From assembly GCA_026416585.1 (NCBI GenBank), contig JAOAEV010000008.1, positions 1 to 64,000 of the forward strand: a stretch of 64,000 nt of DNA, written 5' to 3'. This DNA comes from Chlorobiota bacterium. GTDB taxonomy: Bacteria > Bacteroidota > Ignavibacteria > Kapaibacteriales > NICIL-2. The stretch's first letter is position 1; each line of letters begins with the position of its first letter. The notes below the pieces were generated by a model that was not told where the DNA came from, searched no databases, and saw only the letters and a list, made by a program, of their open reading frames with translations. This document shows positions 1 through 10,438 of this stretch, in pieces. Made by a program: the position numbers and the translations under genes.

Positions 1-4
1 CAAC

Positions 5-37
5 GAGCGGCATCGGGCAGAGTGCCTAATGCCGCTC
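5..37 (-). terminator. Candidate hairpin (terminator or mRNA 3' end) downstream of actF
   Basis: Perfect 9-bp inverted repeat GAGCGGCAT (5-13) / ATGCCGCTC (29-37) about 22 nt after the actF stop; any T-tract on the minus strand would lie at or beyond the window edge. Confidence 0.5.
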
Positions 38-59
38 ACTGTTGGTTATGTTTTTATCC

Positions 60-1283
60 TCAAATTGGATCGTAGGCGCCGGTGTGGTATTCGAGCGATT
101 CATGCAGATACGGATCATTGTATGCGACTGCTGAGTGTCGCACAAACGCCCGTGCCGCTACGATGAACAGTACCCCGAGGAATGCAAGGATTGCGCCCCA
201 CCCACTTGTAACGAGTGCCCACGACAATCGGTACGGCTCACCGTGTGCTGCTGAAAACACCGGCAATATTACCCAGCTCAAATCAATCGCATGTGCCACA
301 AGCAGTATGAACGCCCCAATAATGACCAACTGCGGTTTACGTTTGACATCCTGACGGATAAGGAACAAAAACGGTATGATGAAATGAATCACAAGTGAAG
401 CCCAGCCGAATATCTCCCAACCATTCTGGAGGCGCTTGGTGAAGAAAACCGTTTCCTCGGGCAAATTGCCGTACCAGATAATAAAGTACTGAGAGAACGC
501 AACATATGTCCAGAAGATCGTGAAGGCGAACATCAGCTTGCCAACGTCATGATAATGCTCGCGGTTGATGATACCACTAAGATATCCACCTCGATCGAGC
601 ATCCGCATCACGACTATTGTCAGTGACAGTGCTGCAACGAAATGGCCGGCAAACGAGTACACTCCAAAGATTGTGCTGAACCAATGCGGTTCGAGCGTCA
701 TGACAAGATCGAACGAGGCAAATGTAATTGTCAGTGCGTAGAGAAGAACAAATGGTGCAGACAACTTCCATGCTCGTTTGGTTGGCTCAATATCTGTTGT
801 AGTATCTTGACGAAACGAATTACCAACAATAACCCGATACATGAGCAACCACACGACTGCATACAATACAAGCCGTATCCAAAAGAATGGTTGGCTCAAA
901 TACACACCTTTGAAGCCATGATGGAGATGTTCATCGCTCGAATGCATCCACTCATAAAGGTTGCCGCTAACCGCTCCGATAATCAATGGTATTGCAGCAA
1001 TCGGCAGAATCAGAACAAAAGAGGATAGCAGCTCTGGGATACGGCGAATAGCTGCCACCCACCCAGCGTTGACCAAATACGACAGCGCTAAAAAAAACAT
1101 GAGCGTTACACTCAATCCCATCACGTACACGAACCCAAGCAGATACGCTCCCCACCAATACTGTGGATGACCAAATCCACCAACAATAAATGCGATTACT
1201 CCTATCAGAACGAAAATCATTCCCGCTCGCCGAAGTGTTGCGGGGAACGGAGTCTCGGAGAGCATAATGCGATACGTGCTCAT
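60..1283 (-). CDS. actF: Alternative complex III subunit ActF (NrfD-like quinol:cytochrome c oxidoreductase membrane subunit)
   Basis: 407 aa polytopic membrane protein, last gene of an actABCDEF-ordered set; start overlaps the actE stop. Confidence 0.9.
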   Translation of the reverse strand: MSTYRIMLSETPFPATLRRAGMIFVLIGVIAFIVGGFGHPQYWWGAYLLGFVYVMGLSVTLMFFLALSYLVNAGWVAAIRRIPELLSSFVLILPIAAIPLIIGAVSGNLYEWMHSSDEHLHHGFKGVYLSQPFFWIRLVLYAVVWLLMYRVIVGNSFRQDTTTDIEPTKRAWKLSAPFVLLYALTITFASFDLVMTLEPHWFSTIFGVYSFAGHFVAALSLTIVVMRMLDRGGYLSGIINREHYHDVGKLMFAFTIFWTYVAFSQYFIIWYGNLPEETVFFTKRLQNGWEIFGWASLVIHFIIPFLFLIRQDVKRKPQLVIIGAFILLVAHAIDLSWVILPVFSAAHGEPYRLSWALVTSGWGAILAFLGVLFIVAARAFVRHSAVAYNDPYLHESLEYHTGAYDPI

Positions 1284-1951
1284 TGCATTGTTTTCGAAAT
1301 GGTGGAACTCTGCACGGAGGTAGCTGCCATCCCGTTGGACTGGGTCAAGCCACCCGCGGCTTTCTGTTGTAGTTCGCGGACGTAATGCACAATTGTCCAG
1401 CGATCTGTTTCTGAAATCCGATCGGCATACGCAGGCATGATGTTCTGCCCTGCACTGATAACATGGAAAATTTTCGCATCGCTGTATTGGCGAGCTTGTT
1501 CACGGAGCAGGTTCATCGTCTCAGCGTTACCAAACCCTTTTTGCTGAACAAGACCATCACCAGTACCGGTGTAGTTGTGGCACGGCGAACAGAAGGTATT
1601 GAAACGATTCTGACCGCGCGCGAGTACAGATTCAGTCTTGGGAAGCGGATTGCCGGCAGCGAAGTACTTTTCCGCCGAGTCCACGTCGCCCATTGCAAAG
1701 GGATATGCACGTCCGACGCGGGGCAGCGTTCCCTCGATGGGATCACGTTGAGCACGATTGTCGGCAAAAAAGCGCGCTTCTCCTTGTGACTTGAGATGAA
1801 ATTGGTCATCCATGTCAGGAACCACCATCAACGGTGGTTCTTCGCTGAACCACCAAATTTTTCCCGACAGGACTCCAATTGCGAACGTTACCAGCAATAT
1901 TGTGACGATAGCTATTGTGATTTTCAGTGCTGTATTCATTGATCCAGTCAT
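1280..1951 (-). CDS. actE: Alternative complex III subunit ActE, monoheme cytochrome c
   Basis: One CXXCH (CSPCH), N-terminal TM, position in act operon. Confidence 0.9.
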   Translation of the reverse strand: MTGSMNTALKITIAIVTILLVTFAIGVLSGKIWWFSEEPPLMVVPDMDDQFHLKSQGEARFFADNRAQRDPIEGTLPRVGRAYPFAMGDVDSAEKYFAAGNPLPKTESVLARGQNRFNTFCSPCHNYTGTGDGLVQQKGFGNAETMNLLREQARQYSDAKIFHVISAGQNIMPAYADRISETDRWTIVHYVRELQQKAAGGLTQSNGMAATSVQSSTISKTMQ

Positions 1952-1957
1952 GAGTCG

Positions 1958-2524
1958 TTAGCCTACAGAAACCGCTTCAGTGTTTTCATTGGAAGCGTAG
2001 TGAACGTGAACATTTGCGCCACCAACGTTTTTGAGAAGCTGCTGGGTGTCGCTCGTAGTATAGCGAGGATCATCAGCGAAAATCGCCAGAACAAAAGTAT
2101 CATCCGTCGCACGTTGGAAAGAGCTGTCATCTTGGAGTGGGTGCCACCACGTCGGGAGCCGACATAGGTGCAACAGTCCAATCAAGGTGAAGAAGGCACA
2201 AATAAGCACGGTAAGCTCAAAATCCACCGGAACGGAAAACTGTATCGCAAAAAATGGCTTGCCACCGATATTGAGTTTGTAATCAAATCCACCCGTCCAC
2301 CATTGCAACAGAAGTGCACTGGCTAACCCCGTCAATCCTCCGGCAAACGAAATGTATGGGAGTATTGTCCGCTGCACACCCATAGCACGGTCAAGCCCAT
2401 GCACAGGATACGGCGTGTAACAATCGAACTTCGCGTAACCGCGTTCGTGAACAGCACGTGCAGCAGCGACTATTGCATCTGGGTCGTGAAATTCAGCGAT
2501 TGTCGCGATTGGTTTAGCTTCCAT
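1958..2524 (-). CDS. actD: Alternative complex III subunit ActD (DUF3341)
   Basis: 188 aa, two TM segments, DUF3341-like sequence, position in act operon. Confidence 0.9.
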   Translation of the reverse strand: MEAKPIATIAEFHDPDAIVAAARAVHERGYAKFDCYTPYPVHGLDRAMGVQRTILPYISFAGGLTGLASALLLQWWTGGFDYKLNIGGKPFFAIQFSVPVDFELTVLICAFFTLIGLLHLCRLPTWWHPLQDDSSFQRATDDTFVLAIFADDPRYTTSDTQQLLKNVGGANVHVHYASNENTEAVSVG

Positions 2525-2527
2525 CGT

Positions 2528-3970
2528 TTACGAGCCGTGAGTATGTTCGACTTGTGAATGTTGCATCGCAGAGGTCCCATGATGATGGCGCGGTTGTGCA
2601 GTCGGGAGAATCGCCTTCACTTCCGCGATCGCGATAACAGGAATGTATTTGGCAAAGAGCAAAAACAATGTAAGGAATATACCGAATGTGCCTGCGAAGA
2701 TGGAGACCTCTACCCATGTCGGCGTGTAATAGCCCCAACTGGCAGGCAAAAAGTCGTGGTGCAAACTTGTCGCGATAATCGTAAACCGCTCGAACCACAT
2801 CCCAATGTTGACTAAAATCGAGACGATGAACATCAGCGGGATATTTCGGCGAAGTTTCTTGAACCAGAACACCTGCGGGGAAACCACGTTGCACAGCACC
2901 ATGGTCCAGTACGCCCATGCATAGTCCCCCGTCGCACGATTGATGAATACAAATGACTCGTATGGATTGCCGGAGTATTGAGCAATGAAGAATTCCATTG
3001 CATAGGCATAGCCGACCATCATCCCCGTTGCAAGAATGATCTTATTCATGTTCTCTAAATGCTTTAGCGTAATGTACTCTTTGAGGTCGAGCACCTCACG
3101 GGCAATGACAAGCAACGTCATCACCATTGCGAATCCAGAAAAGATTGCCCCTGCGACAAAGTACGGAGGAAAAATGGTCGTGTGCCAACCCGGCAAAATG
3201 CCAGCAGTAAAATCAAGTGATACGACCGAGTGCACCGACAAAACGAGTGGCGTTGAGAGCCCTGCCAGAATCAGGTAAGCCATTTCGTAGCGATGCCAAT
3301 GACGCATCGAACCGCTCCAGCCAAGCGAGAAAAAGCCATAGAGCCGCTTGGCAAGTTTGTTTTTCACCACATCACGCAATGTCGCCAGATCTGGCACCAT
3401 TCCCAAAAACCAGAAGATCAAGGACACGGTCAAGTATGTCGAGACCGCAAACACGTCCCATTCAAGTGGGGAGCGGAAGTTTGTCCACATTTGCATTTGG
3501 TTGGGGTACGGAATCAGCCAGTATGCGAACCATATTCTCCCAACATGAATCAGCGGAAAGAGCCCCGCACAAATAACTGCAAAGATTGTCATTGCTTCGG
3601 CAGAGCGATTGATGGCAGTGCGCCACTTCTGCCGAAACAGAAAGAGAATCGCAGATATGAGCGTTCCCGCATGACCGATCCCGATCCAGAAGACGAAATT
3701 GGTAATGTCCCATCCCCATCCGATCGGATTATTCAATCCCCACACACCAATTCCGGTCAAAATGGTGTAGAGAATACAACCAACGCCCCAGGCAGCAATC
3801 GCAGATGTAAAGCTCAATGCCATCAGATATTTGGGCGATGGCTTTTCTTCAGCGATACCGGCGATTTTGGCTGTGATGTCATGCAGCGTAGGCTCTCCAA
3901 GTACAAGCGGTTCACGCTCGTAGTGAATACCATCGGGTCGGTGCATCTGTTGTGCGACGGTAGTTGACAT
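2528..3970 (-). CDS. actC: Alternative complex III subunit ActC (NrfD/PsrC family)
   Basis: 480 aa polytopic NrfD-like protein between actB and actD. Confidence 0.92.
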   Translation of the reverse strand: MSTTVAQQMHRPDGIHYEREPLVLGEPTLHDITAKIAGIAEEKPSPKYLMALSFTSAIAAWGVGCILYTILTGIGVWGLNNPIGWGWDITNFVFWIGIGHAGTLISAILFLFRQKWRTAINRSAEAMTIFAVICAGLFPLIHVGRIWFAYWLIPYPNQMQMWTNFRSPLEWDVFAVSTYLTVSLIFWFLGMVPDLATLRDVVKNKLAKRLYGFFSLGWSGSMRHWHRYEMAYLILAGLSTPLVLSVHSVVSLDFTAGILPGWHTTIFPPYFVAGAIFSGFAMVMTLLVIAREVLDLKEYITLKHLENMNKIILATGMMVGYAYAMEFFIAQYSGNPYESFVFINRATGDYAWAYWTMVLCNVVSPQVFWFKKLRRNIPLMFIVSILVNIGMWFERFTIIATSLHHDFLPASWGYYTPTWVEVSIFAGTFGIFLTLFLLFAKYIPVIAIAEVKAILPTAQPRHHHGTSAMQHSQVEHTHGS

Positions 3971-3972
3971 AA

Positions 3973-6900
3973 CTAAGCCACCGTGGGAGTAGTGTTACGA
4001 ACTTTCGCAAGGTATGTTACCGATGGACGAACGTTGAGTTCCTGCAACACCAGGAACGAACGCTCACTGTTGCGCAGCTTCGAGACGCGACTGTCGGGAT
4101 CGTTAAGATTGCCAAACGTGATTGCCGAAGCTGGGCACGCTTGCTCGCATGCCGTTTGAACGGCACCATCCGGAACACGGGCATGCCCTGCATCTTTAGC
4201 GTGGTATTTTGCTTCGTTGATGCGTTGGACACAGAATGTGCATTTTTCCATCACCCCGCGCATGCGGACTGTTACATCTGGGTTCATTGCCAAATCCAGC
4301 GGGTGCGGCTCTCCGGTACCAAGTTTTTCTTCGTAGAAGCGACGGAAATATGCCAGAAAGTTGAAGCGCCGCACTTTATAGGGGCAGTTATTGAGACAGT
4401 ACCGCGTCCCGACACAGCGGTTGTAAACCATTTCATTGAGTCCCTCTGGGGAATGCACAGTTGCAGCAACGGGACACACATTCTCACATGGAGCATTCTC
4501 GCAGTGCTGACAGAGCATTGGTTCGACAACGCTGCGCGGATCATCCGGCGTCCCCAGATAGTACCGGTCAAGCCGAATCCAGTGCATCACACGACCGCGC
4601 AGCACCTGATCTTTACCGACAGGTGGAATATTGTTTTCGCTTTCGCACGCTATGACGCACGCATTACATCCTGTGCACGCTGACAGGTCAATCACCATTC
4701 CCCACTTGTGCCCCTTGTATTGGTAGCCTTCGACAATGTTGAGTGGAATCTTGAAATGCCCATCGCTACCGCTGCTTGGGAACTCAATGCCTTTGAGTTC
4801 TTTTCCTTGCTTGAACTCATCGAGAGTCAAATCATGGACAATCGGGCGGAATTTGTCTTCTGGTGCGTCAGGCTCCCACTGTTTGGTGAACTGCGAGTGA
4901 AAATACTTCTGCGTTCGTGCAATTGGAGAACGTTTTTCAGTACGTGTCACCGTTGTTGCGTAGTACCCAAATGTTCCGCTCATGAGTAGTGCATATGCAT
5001 TTTGCCCGTACCCTGCTGCAACTTTGCCTGCTGCTCGGCCGTAACCAAGCGTTGTCACGATAACGCCATCATGCATGCCATATTGCGTCAGCACAGGCAA
5101 CTCCATGGACTTGCCATTGACACGAACAGTAATAACCTCCTCATCGCCTATACCCAGCTTTGCGGCGGTGCCTTTGGACATGATGGCGACATTTTCCCAC
5201 GTATGCTTTGTGACTGGGTCAGGACACTCAAGCAACCACGGATTGTTCGTGTGCGAGCCGTCATACACCGAGCTACTTGGAACGACAAGCAATGCCAGTT
5301 CGCCCACCTGCAACGCTGGACGGAAGCTCGAAAGCACTGAAAGATTCGCCGCTGGTGCCACTGTTGGTGTTCCTGGGACATAACCTTTGCGGAGAAGCTG
5401 TTCCCACTCCGCTTCAGAGCCAACACGCCGCAGTACAGCCTGTTTGAAAAAGTCGAAGTATTTCTCGGCGCCGCCGACGGTATCAGGTGCGAGTTCCTTG
5501 ATCAAGCCAAAAAGCAGCTCACCACTCGAAAGCGCATTGGCAGGCAATGGAGCTATCAGTGGTTGCTGAATGCAGTACGAGCCATCAAACGCGAGGGCAT
5601 CGCCCCAGCTTTCGTATTGGTGCGCTGACGGTATAGTAATGCTACATTGCTGAGCCGTCTCGTCATCAATCAAGCTATGAGCGAAGCGATGCGGTACCCG
5701 ACGCAAAAGGGTCTTCAATTCGTCATCAGCGGTGTACTCAGGATTGACGTTACTGAAGAGAACAGCCCCGATTCGATCGTTGCGCAAATCATCGCGAAGT
5801 GTTTCGACAGCAGCACGTTTTCCACCACTCATCGGAAGGACATATTCGAAAATTTTGCCCTGACCGACACTGCCGATCAGCACATTGATTGCCATCCCAA
5901 CAGCATGCGCATACGAAGATAAATGCTCCCCAACGAGCACGCAGCCACGTTCCCCAGCTGTCAACAACTCACGTGCGATAGACTCCGCGGCAGCCGACGC
6001 AGCAGTTGGGTACGACAGGGGCGTTACACCTTTCGCCCGTGCAATAGCGTTGTATAGTGCCGTCAGGAACCCTTCGTACTGGTTAGGATGAATGAGAACT
6101 CGCTTATCAGCTGCCGCGCCCGTTTGCGAGTAGCGTCCCTCGACTGCAATAAACCTGCTCATCGTAGGGTTGTTTCTGGTCGGACGGCGACGTGACGCAA
6201 AACCACGCGTCAGGTGGACTGCATTACGATCGGTGCTTAAAAAGTCAGCATCGCACGACACAATAACATCGGCGCGCTCGAGGTTCGGCACAAGCGTTCC
6301 ATCAATTCCAAACAGCGCTTTTGTCGCTTCAGCTGCACCATCGGCAATGGCCCAGGGGAACACGACAACTTTTGTGTTCGGGACATGCTGTTCGACCAAT
6401 TGTGCAAGCATCTGAAGCATCGGCGAGCAATGCTCATCGAGAAGAATGCGCACTTGCTTCCCGTCAGCTGCAGTTTGGCGAATAGCGTTTGCAATTTGCG
6501 CAATAGCATTTGTTGGTGTTGAGTAATTTCCACTCGGTATAACGCCGGTGCGTCTGCCAACTAAAATTGGACGAATGCGCTCAGGATCGTAGAGCTCAAA
6601 CAGTGTTGCTTGGATGAGAGCATTCGATTTACCACTAACGATCGGATGGAGATCATTCCCTTCGACTTTGACTGGCCTTCCTTCACGAACCCGAACCACG
6701 AGTGGATGAACAACGTTCTTGTGCATGTAGCACGTGCTATAATAGAGCGGCACCCCAGGAATTGCATATTCAGGATTTTTGATTGCGGGAACAAGCTTAT
6801 AATCAGGGCGGCGACATGCTGCTGCAGTCACAGCCATTGCTGCTGAAAGCATCGCCATAAATGAACGGCGCGACACCGGACTTTCCAAAATCGGCGGTAG

Positions 6901-7008
6901 ATGCTCGCTCTCACTCGGTTCTTCGCCGGTGACAGCGGCGAAATGCTCCATGCTTGCTTGGAATAGCAAATCGTGTTGCGTTTGGTTTGCCATAGTCTGG
7001 TTTGCCAT
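3973..7008 (-). CDS. actB: Alternative complex III subunit ActB (molybdopterin-like domain plus Fe-S domain)
   Basis: Tat-like motif SRRSFM followed by Cys lipobox (TAAAC), cysteine clusters [41 protein letters not shown]. The ORF call starts at 7104; the start at 7008 ([10 protein letters not shown]) overlaps the actA stop as TGATG. Confidence 0.92.
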   Translation of the reverse strand: MANQTMANQTQHDLLFQASMEHFAAVTGEEPSESEHLPPILESPVSRRSFMAMLSAAMAVTAAACRRPDYKLVPAIKNPEYAIPGVPLYYSTCYMHKNVVHPLVVRVREGRPVKVEGNDLHPIVSGKSNALIQATLFELYDPERIRPILVGRRTGVIPSGNYSTPTNAIAQIANAIRQTAADGKQVRILLDEHCSPMLQMLAQLVEQHVPNTKVVVFPWAIADGAAEATKALFGIDGTLVPNLERADVIVSCDADFLSTDRNAVHLTRGFASRRRPTRNNPTMSRFIAVEGRYSQTGAAADKRVLIHPNQYEGFLTALYNAIARAKGVTPLSYPTAASAAAESIARELLTAGERGCVLVGEHLSSYAHAVGMAINVLIGSVGQGKIFEYVLPMSGGKRAAVETLRDDLRNDRIGAVLFSNVNPEYTADDELKTLLRRVPHRFAHSLIDDETAQQCSITIPSAHQYESWGDALAFDGSYCIQQPLIAPLPANALSSGELLFGLIKELAPDTVGGAEKYFDFFKQAVLRRVGSEAEWEQLLRKGYVPGTPTVAPAANLSVLSSFRPALQVGELALLVVPSSSVYDGSHTNNPWLLECPDPVTKHTWENVAIMSKGTAAKLGIGDEEVITVRVNGKSMELPVLTQYGMHDGVIVTTLGYGRAAGKVAAGYGQNAYALLMSGTFGYYATTVTRTEKRSPIARTQKYFHSQFTKQWEPDAPEDKFRPIVHDLTLDEFKQGKELKGIEFPSSGSDGHFKIPLNIVEGYQYKGHKWGMVIDLSACTGCNACVIACESENNIPPVGKDQVLRGRVMHWIRLDRYYLGTPDDPRSVVEPMLCQHCENAPCENVCPVAATVHSPEGLNEMVYNRCVGTRYCLNNCPYKVRRFNFLAYFRRFYEEKLGTGEPHPLDLAMNPDVTVRMRGVMEKCTFCVQRINEAKYHAKDAGHARVPDGAVQTACEQACPASAITFGNLNDPDSRVSKLRNSERSFLVLQELNVRPSVTYLAKVRNTTPTVA

Positions 7009-7763
7009 CAGTAGTGACACGCTGAACAATTCTCCGGTCCCAACCCCGGCAGTTTGGGATGCGGAATCCCAGCAATCTCGGGTTTGGGCACATCGGTTTC
7101 CCATGCACCGAACTGCGGTGCAGTAATTGGCCGCACCCGAGCTGCCACACCAGCAGCGAGATTGGAGTTGATCGGCTCAAATAGATGCTCACGATAATCT
7201 TGAGGTAAGCGCCCACCGGTGAAGATGCCAGAAATCGGTCGAGCGGGGACGATGTTTTCTTCAGGATGGCGATGACAATTGAGACACCACCCCATTGAAA
7301 GCGGCTTATTCTGTGCAATTACGCCCTGAATTTCAACATTGCCGTGGCACGACTGGCAATCAATCTGTGCGCGGATGTGCCGTGAGTGATTGAAGTGCAC
7401 GTAGTCTGGTAACTTGTGCACGCGTCGCCACTGAAGTGGTATGCCTTTTTCCCAACTATCTCGAACCAGTTGAAGTTTGGGGCTTTCTGCCTTTATCACG
7501 ATATGGCAGCCCATACAGGTACTCGTCGTTGGAATCGGCGAATGTTCTGATTGCTCAACGCCTGCATGGCAGTATTGACAATGAATCTGCAACTGACCGA
7601 CGTGCAGCTTGTGCGAAAATGGTATCGGTTGTTGCGGGCGATACCCCACATCGCTCACGTCGTTGCGCATACCAAAGTACAGCACGAGAGCACCTACGGC
7701 GACGACCGTGCCCCCACCAAGTATGCTACGTTTGAGTATTCGATCAACACGCTGTGAAAACAT
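7008..7763 (-). CDS. actA: Alternative complex III subunit ActA, pentaheme cytochrome c
   Basis: Five CXXCH motifs (CQYCH, CMGCH, CQSCH, CLNCH, CSACH), N-terminal TM anchor; start MFSQRVDRIL preferred (7799 possible). Confidence 0.9.
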   Translation of the reverse strand: MFSQRVDRILKRSILGGGTVVAVGALVLYFGMRNDVSDVGYRPQQPIPFSHKLHVGQLQIHCQYCHAGVEQSEHSPIPTTSTCMGCHIVIKAESPKLQLVRDSWEKGIPLQWRRVHKLPDYVHFNHSRHIRAQIDCQSCHGNVEIQGVIAQNKPLSMGWCLNCHRHPEENIVPARPISGIFTGGRLPQDYREHLFEPINSNLAAGVAARVRPITAPQFGAWETDVPKPEIAGIPHPKLPGLGPENCSACHY

Positions 7764-7786
7764 GGTGCGATGAACAAATAGTGCGA

Positions 7787-8335
7787 CTACGATCGCCATG
7801 CATAAAGCATGACGTACACTGCAACGCCGCTGAGTGCGACGTACAACCACAGCGGCAATGTCCACTGCGCTATTCTTCGATGCCGTGCGAACTCATTTCT
7901 CCACGCCCGCACAATTGTAAACAGCGCAAGAGGGACGATGACTGCTGCCAGTATTATGTGTGTAACTAAAATCAACAGATACACCACTCGTGCAAGTCCT
8001 GTGCCGCTGAAGTACACAGGCTCTGCTTTTTGCGTGTGGTAAATCACATACGAAATCAAAAATAACGTCGAAAGAGCAAAGGCACTAAGCATGAGTGTAC
8101 GATGTATCGTAATCTTTCGACGCCGAATTGCCCAATAGCCAATCGACAAGAGCACTGCAACCGTTCCATTTATGAACGCATGGAACGCCGGCGCATAGGA
8201 AACGTCAACTGTGCCGAACCGCAATACCCCAGGGTTGAGTATGATGAATGCTACCAAAGCACTGATAACAATCGCGACTGCCGAAATGACGATGCGTAGT
8301 GTGTGGTCAGACATTCCGACAATGGAGCGTTTCAT
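7787..8335 (-). CDS. DUF420 membrane protein (cytochrome oxidase assembly-associated)
   Basis: 182 aa polytopic protein between SCO1 and ActA; DUF420-like pattern. Confidence 0.75.
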   Translation of the reverse strand: MKRSIVGMSDHTLRIVISAVAIVISALVAFIILNPGVLRFGTVDVSYAPAFHAFINGTVAVLLSIGYWAIRRRKITIHRTLMLSAFALSTLFLISYVIYHTQKAEPVYFSGTGLARVVYLLILVTHIILAAVIVPLALFTIVRAWRNEFARHRRIAQWTLPLWLYVALSGVAVYVMLYAWRS

Positions 8336-8919
8336 TGCTGCGCCTGCTGCCGTTGGTTATACTCGATAAGGAGCGAACGCAGCCGTTCGACATCGCTCGA
8401 ATCAAGGCTGTTGAAATATCCTCTTATCATACCGTCGGAACCAACGAGCACAAGGCGCGAACTATGCAAGTCTGGTGTCTTCGGATCACTGAGCAAAAAG
8501 CCATCACGAGAGAGCACCCGAACTGTATCGAGGGGTGCTCGCACGATATACCACACACCAGCACGTGCACCGTACTCGCGGGCATACTGTGCCAGCACTG
8601 GTAAGCTGTCATTGTCAGGGTCAACGCTGAACGAAACAAAACGTACCCGATCACCGAGTTCACGCTGCAGGGACGCAATATGACGATTCATAACAGGACA
8701 GACACCCTGACATGTTGCAAACATAAACGATGCGATCCACGGGCGTCCCAGTAGGGCTCGACTTTCGAGTCGTGAACCGTCGTAGTTGGTAGCTGTAAAT
8801 GATGGTGCTGTTTTGATGCGTGGCAATTCTTCCCATGCCATATTCCGGTTGTCATCACCACAACCAGGCGCAAGCACCAGCCAGACAACACAACCAATTA
8901 CATGCACCGTGGCTTTCAT
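8332..8919 (-). CDS. SCO1/SenC copper chaperone-like protein
   Basis: Cu-binding CxxxC in CQGVCPVMNRH, thioredoxin-like pattern, lipoprotein-like N-terminus. Confidence 0.88.
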   Translation of the reverse strand: MKATVHVIGCVVWLVLAPGCGDDNRNMAWEELPRIKTAPSFTATNYDGSRLESRALLGRPWIASFMFATCQGVCPVMNRHIASLQRELGDRVRFVSFSVDPDNDSLPVLAQYAREYGARAGVWYIVRAPLDTVRVLSRDGFLLSDPKTPDLHSSRLVLVGSDGMIRGYFNSLDSSDVERLRSLLIEYNQRQQAQQ

Positions 8920-9839
8920 AGTACGTCCACTGCTGCCAAAAGAAACAAACCCATCAGGAATATGTACGTTGTCATCAGTACACGACGCGCATTGGCCGAA
9001 TTAGGCACGCGAACAAGGTGGACGCAACGCACAAGCAACCATACGCTCAAAATCGCAGCTCCCACAAAGTAGAGCGTCCCTGCTCGACCGAGAACAAACC
9101 ACGCAATACTCGATGCTACCAGGAGCACCGAATACCCAAGCGTATGCCATGCCAACGGGCGAACCCGCCCGCCTGCAAGCAGGACAATCCCGCCACGACG
9201 GTAGTCGTCGGCATACATGATGGCTAATGCTAAAAAGTGCGGCAGTTGCCACCAAAACATTATTGCACCCAGTATCGCTGCGTCAGCAGAGACAAAGCTG
9301 CCTCCGCCAGCAACCCATCCACCGACAACTGGCAATGCACCCGGGACACCACCAACAAACAACGCCACTGACGTACGGGTTTTGAGCGGGGTGTATACGA
9401 CCACATACAGAACAACAGTCGCAATACCGAGCACAGCAACAAGAATATCAAGCATTGTTAACACGCCAGCGCCCACAACAAACGCAAGCGTCGCGAATAT
9501 TCCTGCTACATGTGGGGTAATTTTCCCGGATGGCAGTGGTCGAAGCGATGTTCGCTGCATAACCGCATCGGTAGTGCGCTCGAGCAGATGATTGAAAGCG
9601 CCAGCGCTTGCACCGAGTGCAAGTACCCCCACGGTTAGTCCGGCAAACCGTAGTACCATCTCCCACGCACCATAGTGCTCCCACGGCTTGGCAACCAGAA
9701 AGCCAACAGCAGCTGTAACGACCTCCATTAGCGTAATACCTGGCTTCGACAGCTCAACTACTGCACGCAACCACAACGATCGCGGCAGTATAAGCTGCTG
9801 AGCTGATGTTGGTGTCACAGGCATTGCGTCAATTGACAT
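8916..9839 (-). CDS. ctaB: Protoheme IX farnesyltransferase
   Basis: 307 aa UbiA-family membrane protein; motifs NHLLERTTDAVMQRTSLRPLPSG and YADDYRRGG. Confidence 0.92.
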   Translation of the reverse strand: MSIDAMPVTPTSAQQLILPRSLWLRAVVELSKPGITLMEVVTAAVGFLVAKPWEHYGAWEMVLRFAGLTVGVLALGASAGAFNHLLERTTDAVMQRTSLRPLPSGKITPHVAGIFATLAFVVGAGVLTMLDILVAVLGIATVVLYVVVYTPLKTRTSVALFVGGVPGALPVVGGWVAGGGSFVSADAAILGAIMFWWQLPHFLALAIMYADDYRRGGIVLLAGGRVRPLAWHTLGYSVLLVASSIAWFVLGRAGTLYFVGAAILSVWLLVRCVHLVRVPNSANARRVLMTTYIFLMGLFLLAAVDVL

Positions 9840-10360
9840 CAGAGAGGCTGCTCAAGTTCAGCTTCAGTGTACTGCGTCGTACGACTTTTCGTTGCTTCCC
9901 GGACTCGCGCAACGTCCTCAGGTTTGATTTCACTGGCACTGTTGCCCCAACTTGTTCGAACGTGATTAAGAATTGCGGCAATTTCTTCGTCGGAAAACAC
10001 TGAGTGCCACGGCTGCATCACACCATTATACTTGACACCACTACGAACGATAGCGCCACGGAATCCATGGAGCACAATACGTATCGGTTTAGTAACATCG
10101 TCGCTCGTTGCAAGCACAGAGCCTGCAAGCGGGGGAATACTCCCAGAAATCCCCTTTCCTGTCGTTTGATGACATGATGCACAATTTTTGTTGAAGAGTT
10201 TCGCACCGAGCGATTGATTCTGGTCACCAGCGGCTTGTGCTTCACTCGGTCCGTGCCAGACGGGATCGTCGGCCTGCGAAATAAAAAAGCCGCGAATGTT
10301 GCATGCGGCAAGTGTCAGCGCCAAAAGGATCGCAAACGAACCTGTTGTTAGTAGTCGCAT
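9839..10360 (-). CDS. Cytochrome c lipoprotein, monoheme
   Basis: Lipobox LAAC, heme motif CASCH; stop overlaps ctaB start (TGATG). Confidence 0.85.
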   Translation of the reverse strand: MRLLTTGSFAILLALTLAACNIRGFFISQADDPVWHGPSEAQAAGDQNQSLGAKLFNKNCASCHQTTGKGISGSIPPLAGSVLATSDDVTKPIRIVLHGFRGAIVRSGVKYNGVMQPWHSVFSDEEIAAILNHVRTSWGNSASEIKPEDVARVREATKSRTTQYTEAELEQPL

Positions 10361-10438
10361 AGAATGTGCACTCGCAGTGATAAGCAACGATTGCTACCAC
10401 AAAATTACACGACACAGGCACCATCACACCAAACACTC

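Noticed and set aside
3293-3967. 224-aa plus-strand ORF antisense to actC (and similar long antisense ORFs such as 4141-4683 and 45163-45990)
   Set aside because: Low-complexity, Cys/His/Arg-rich translations opposite well-supported genes; shadow ORFs of codon bias.
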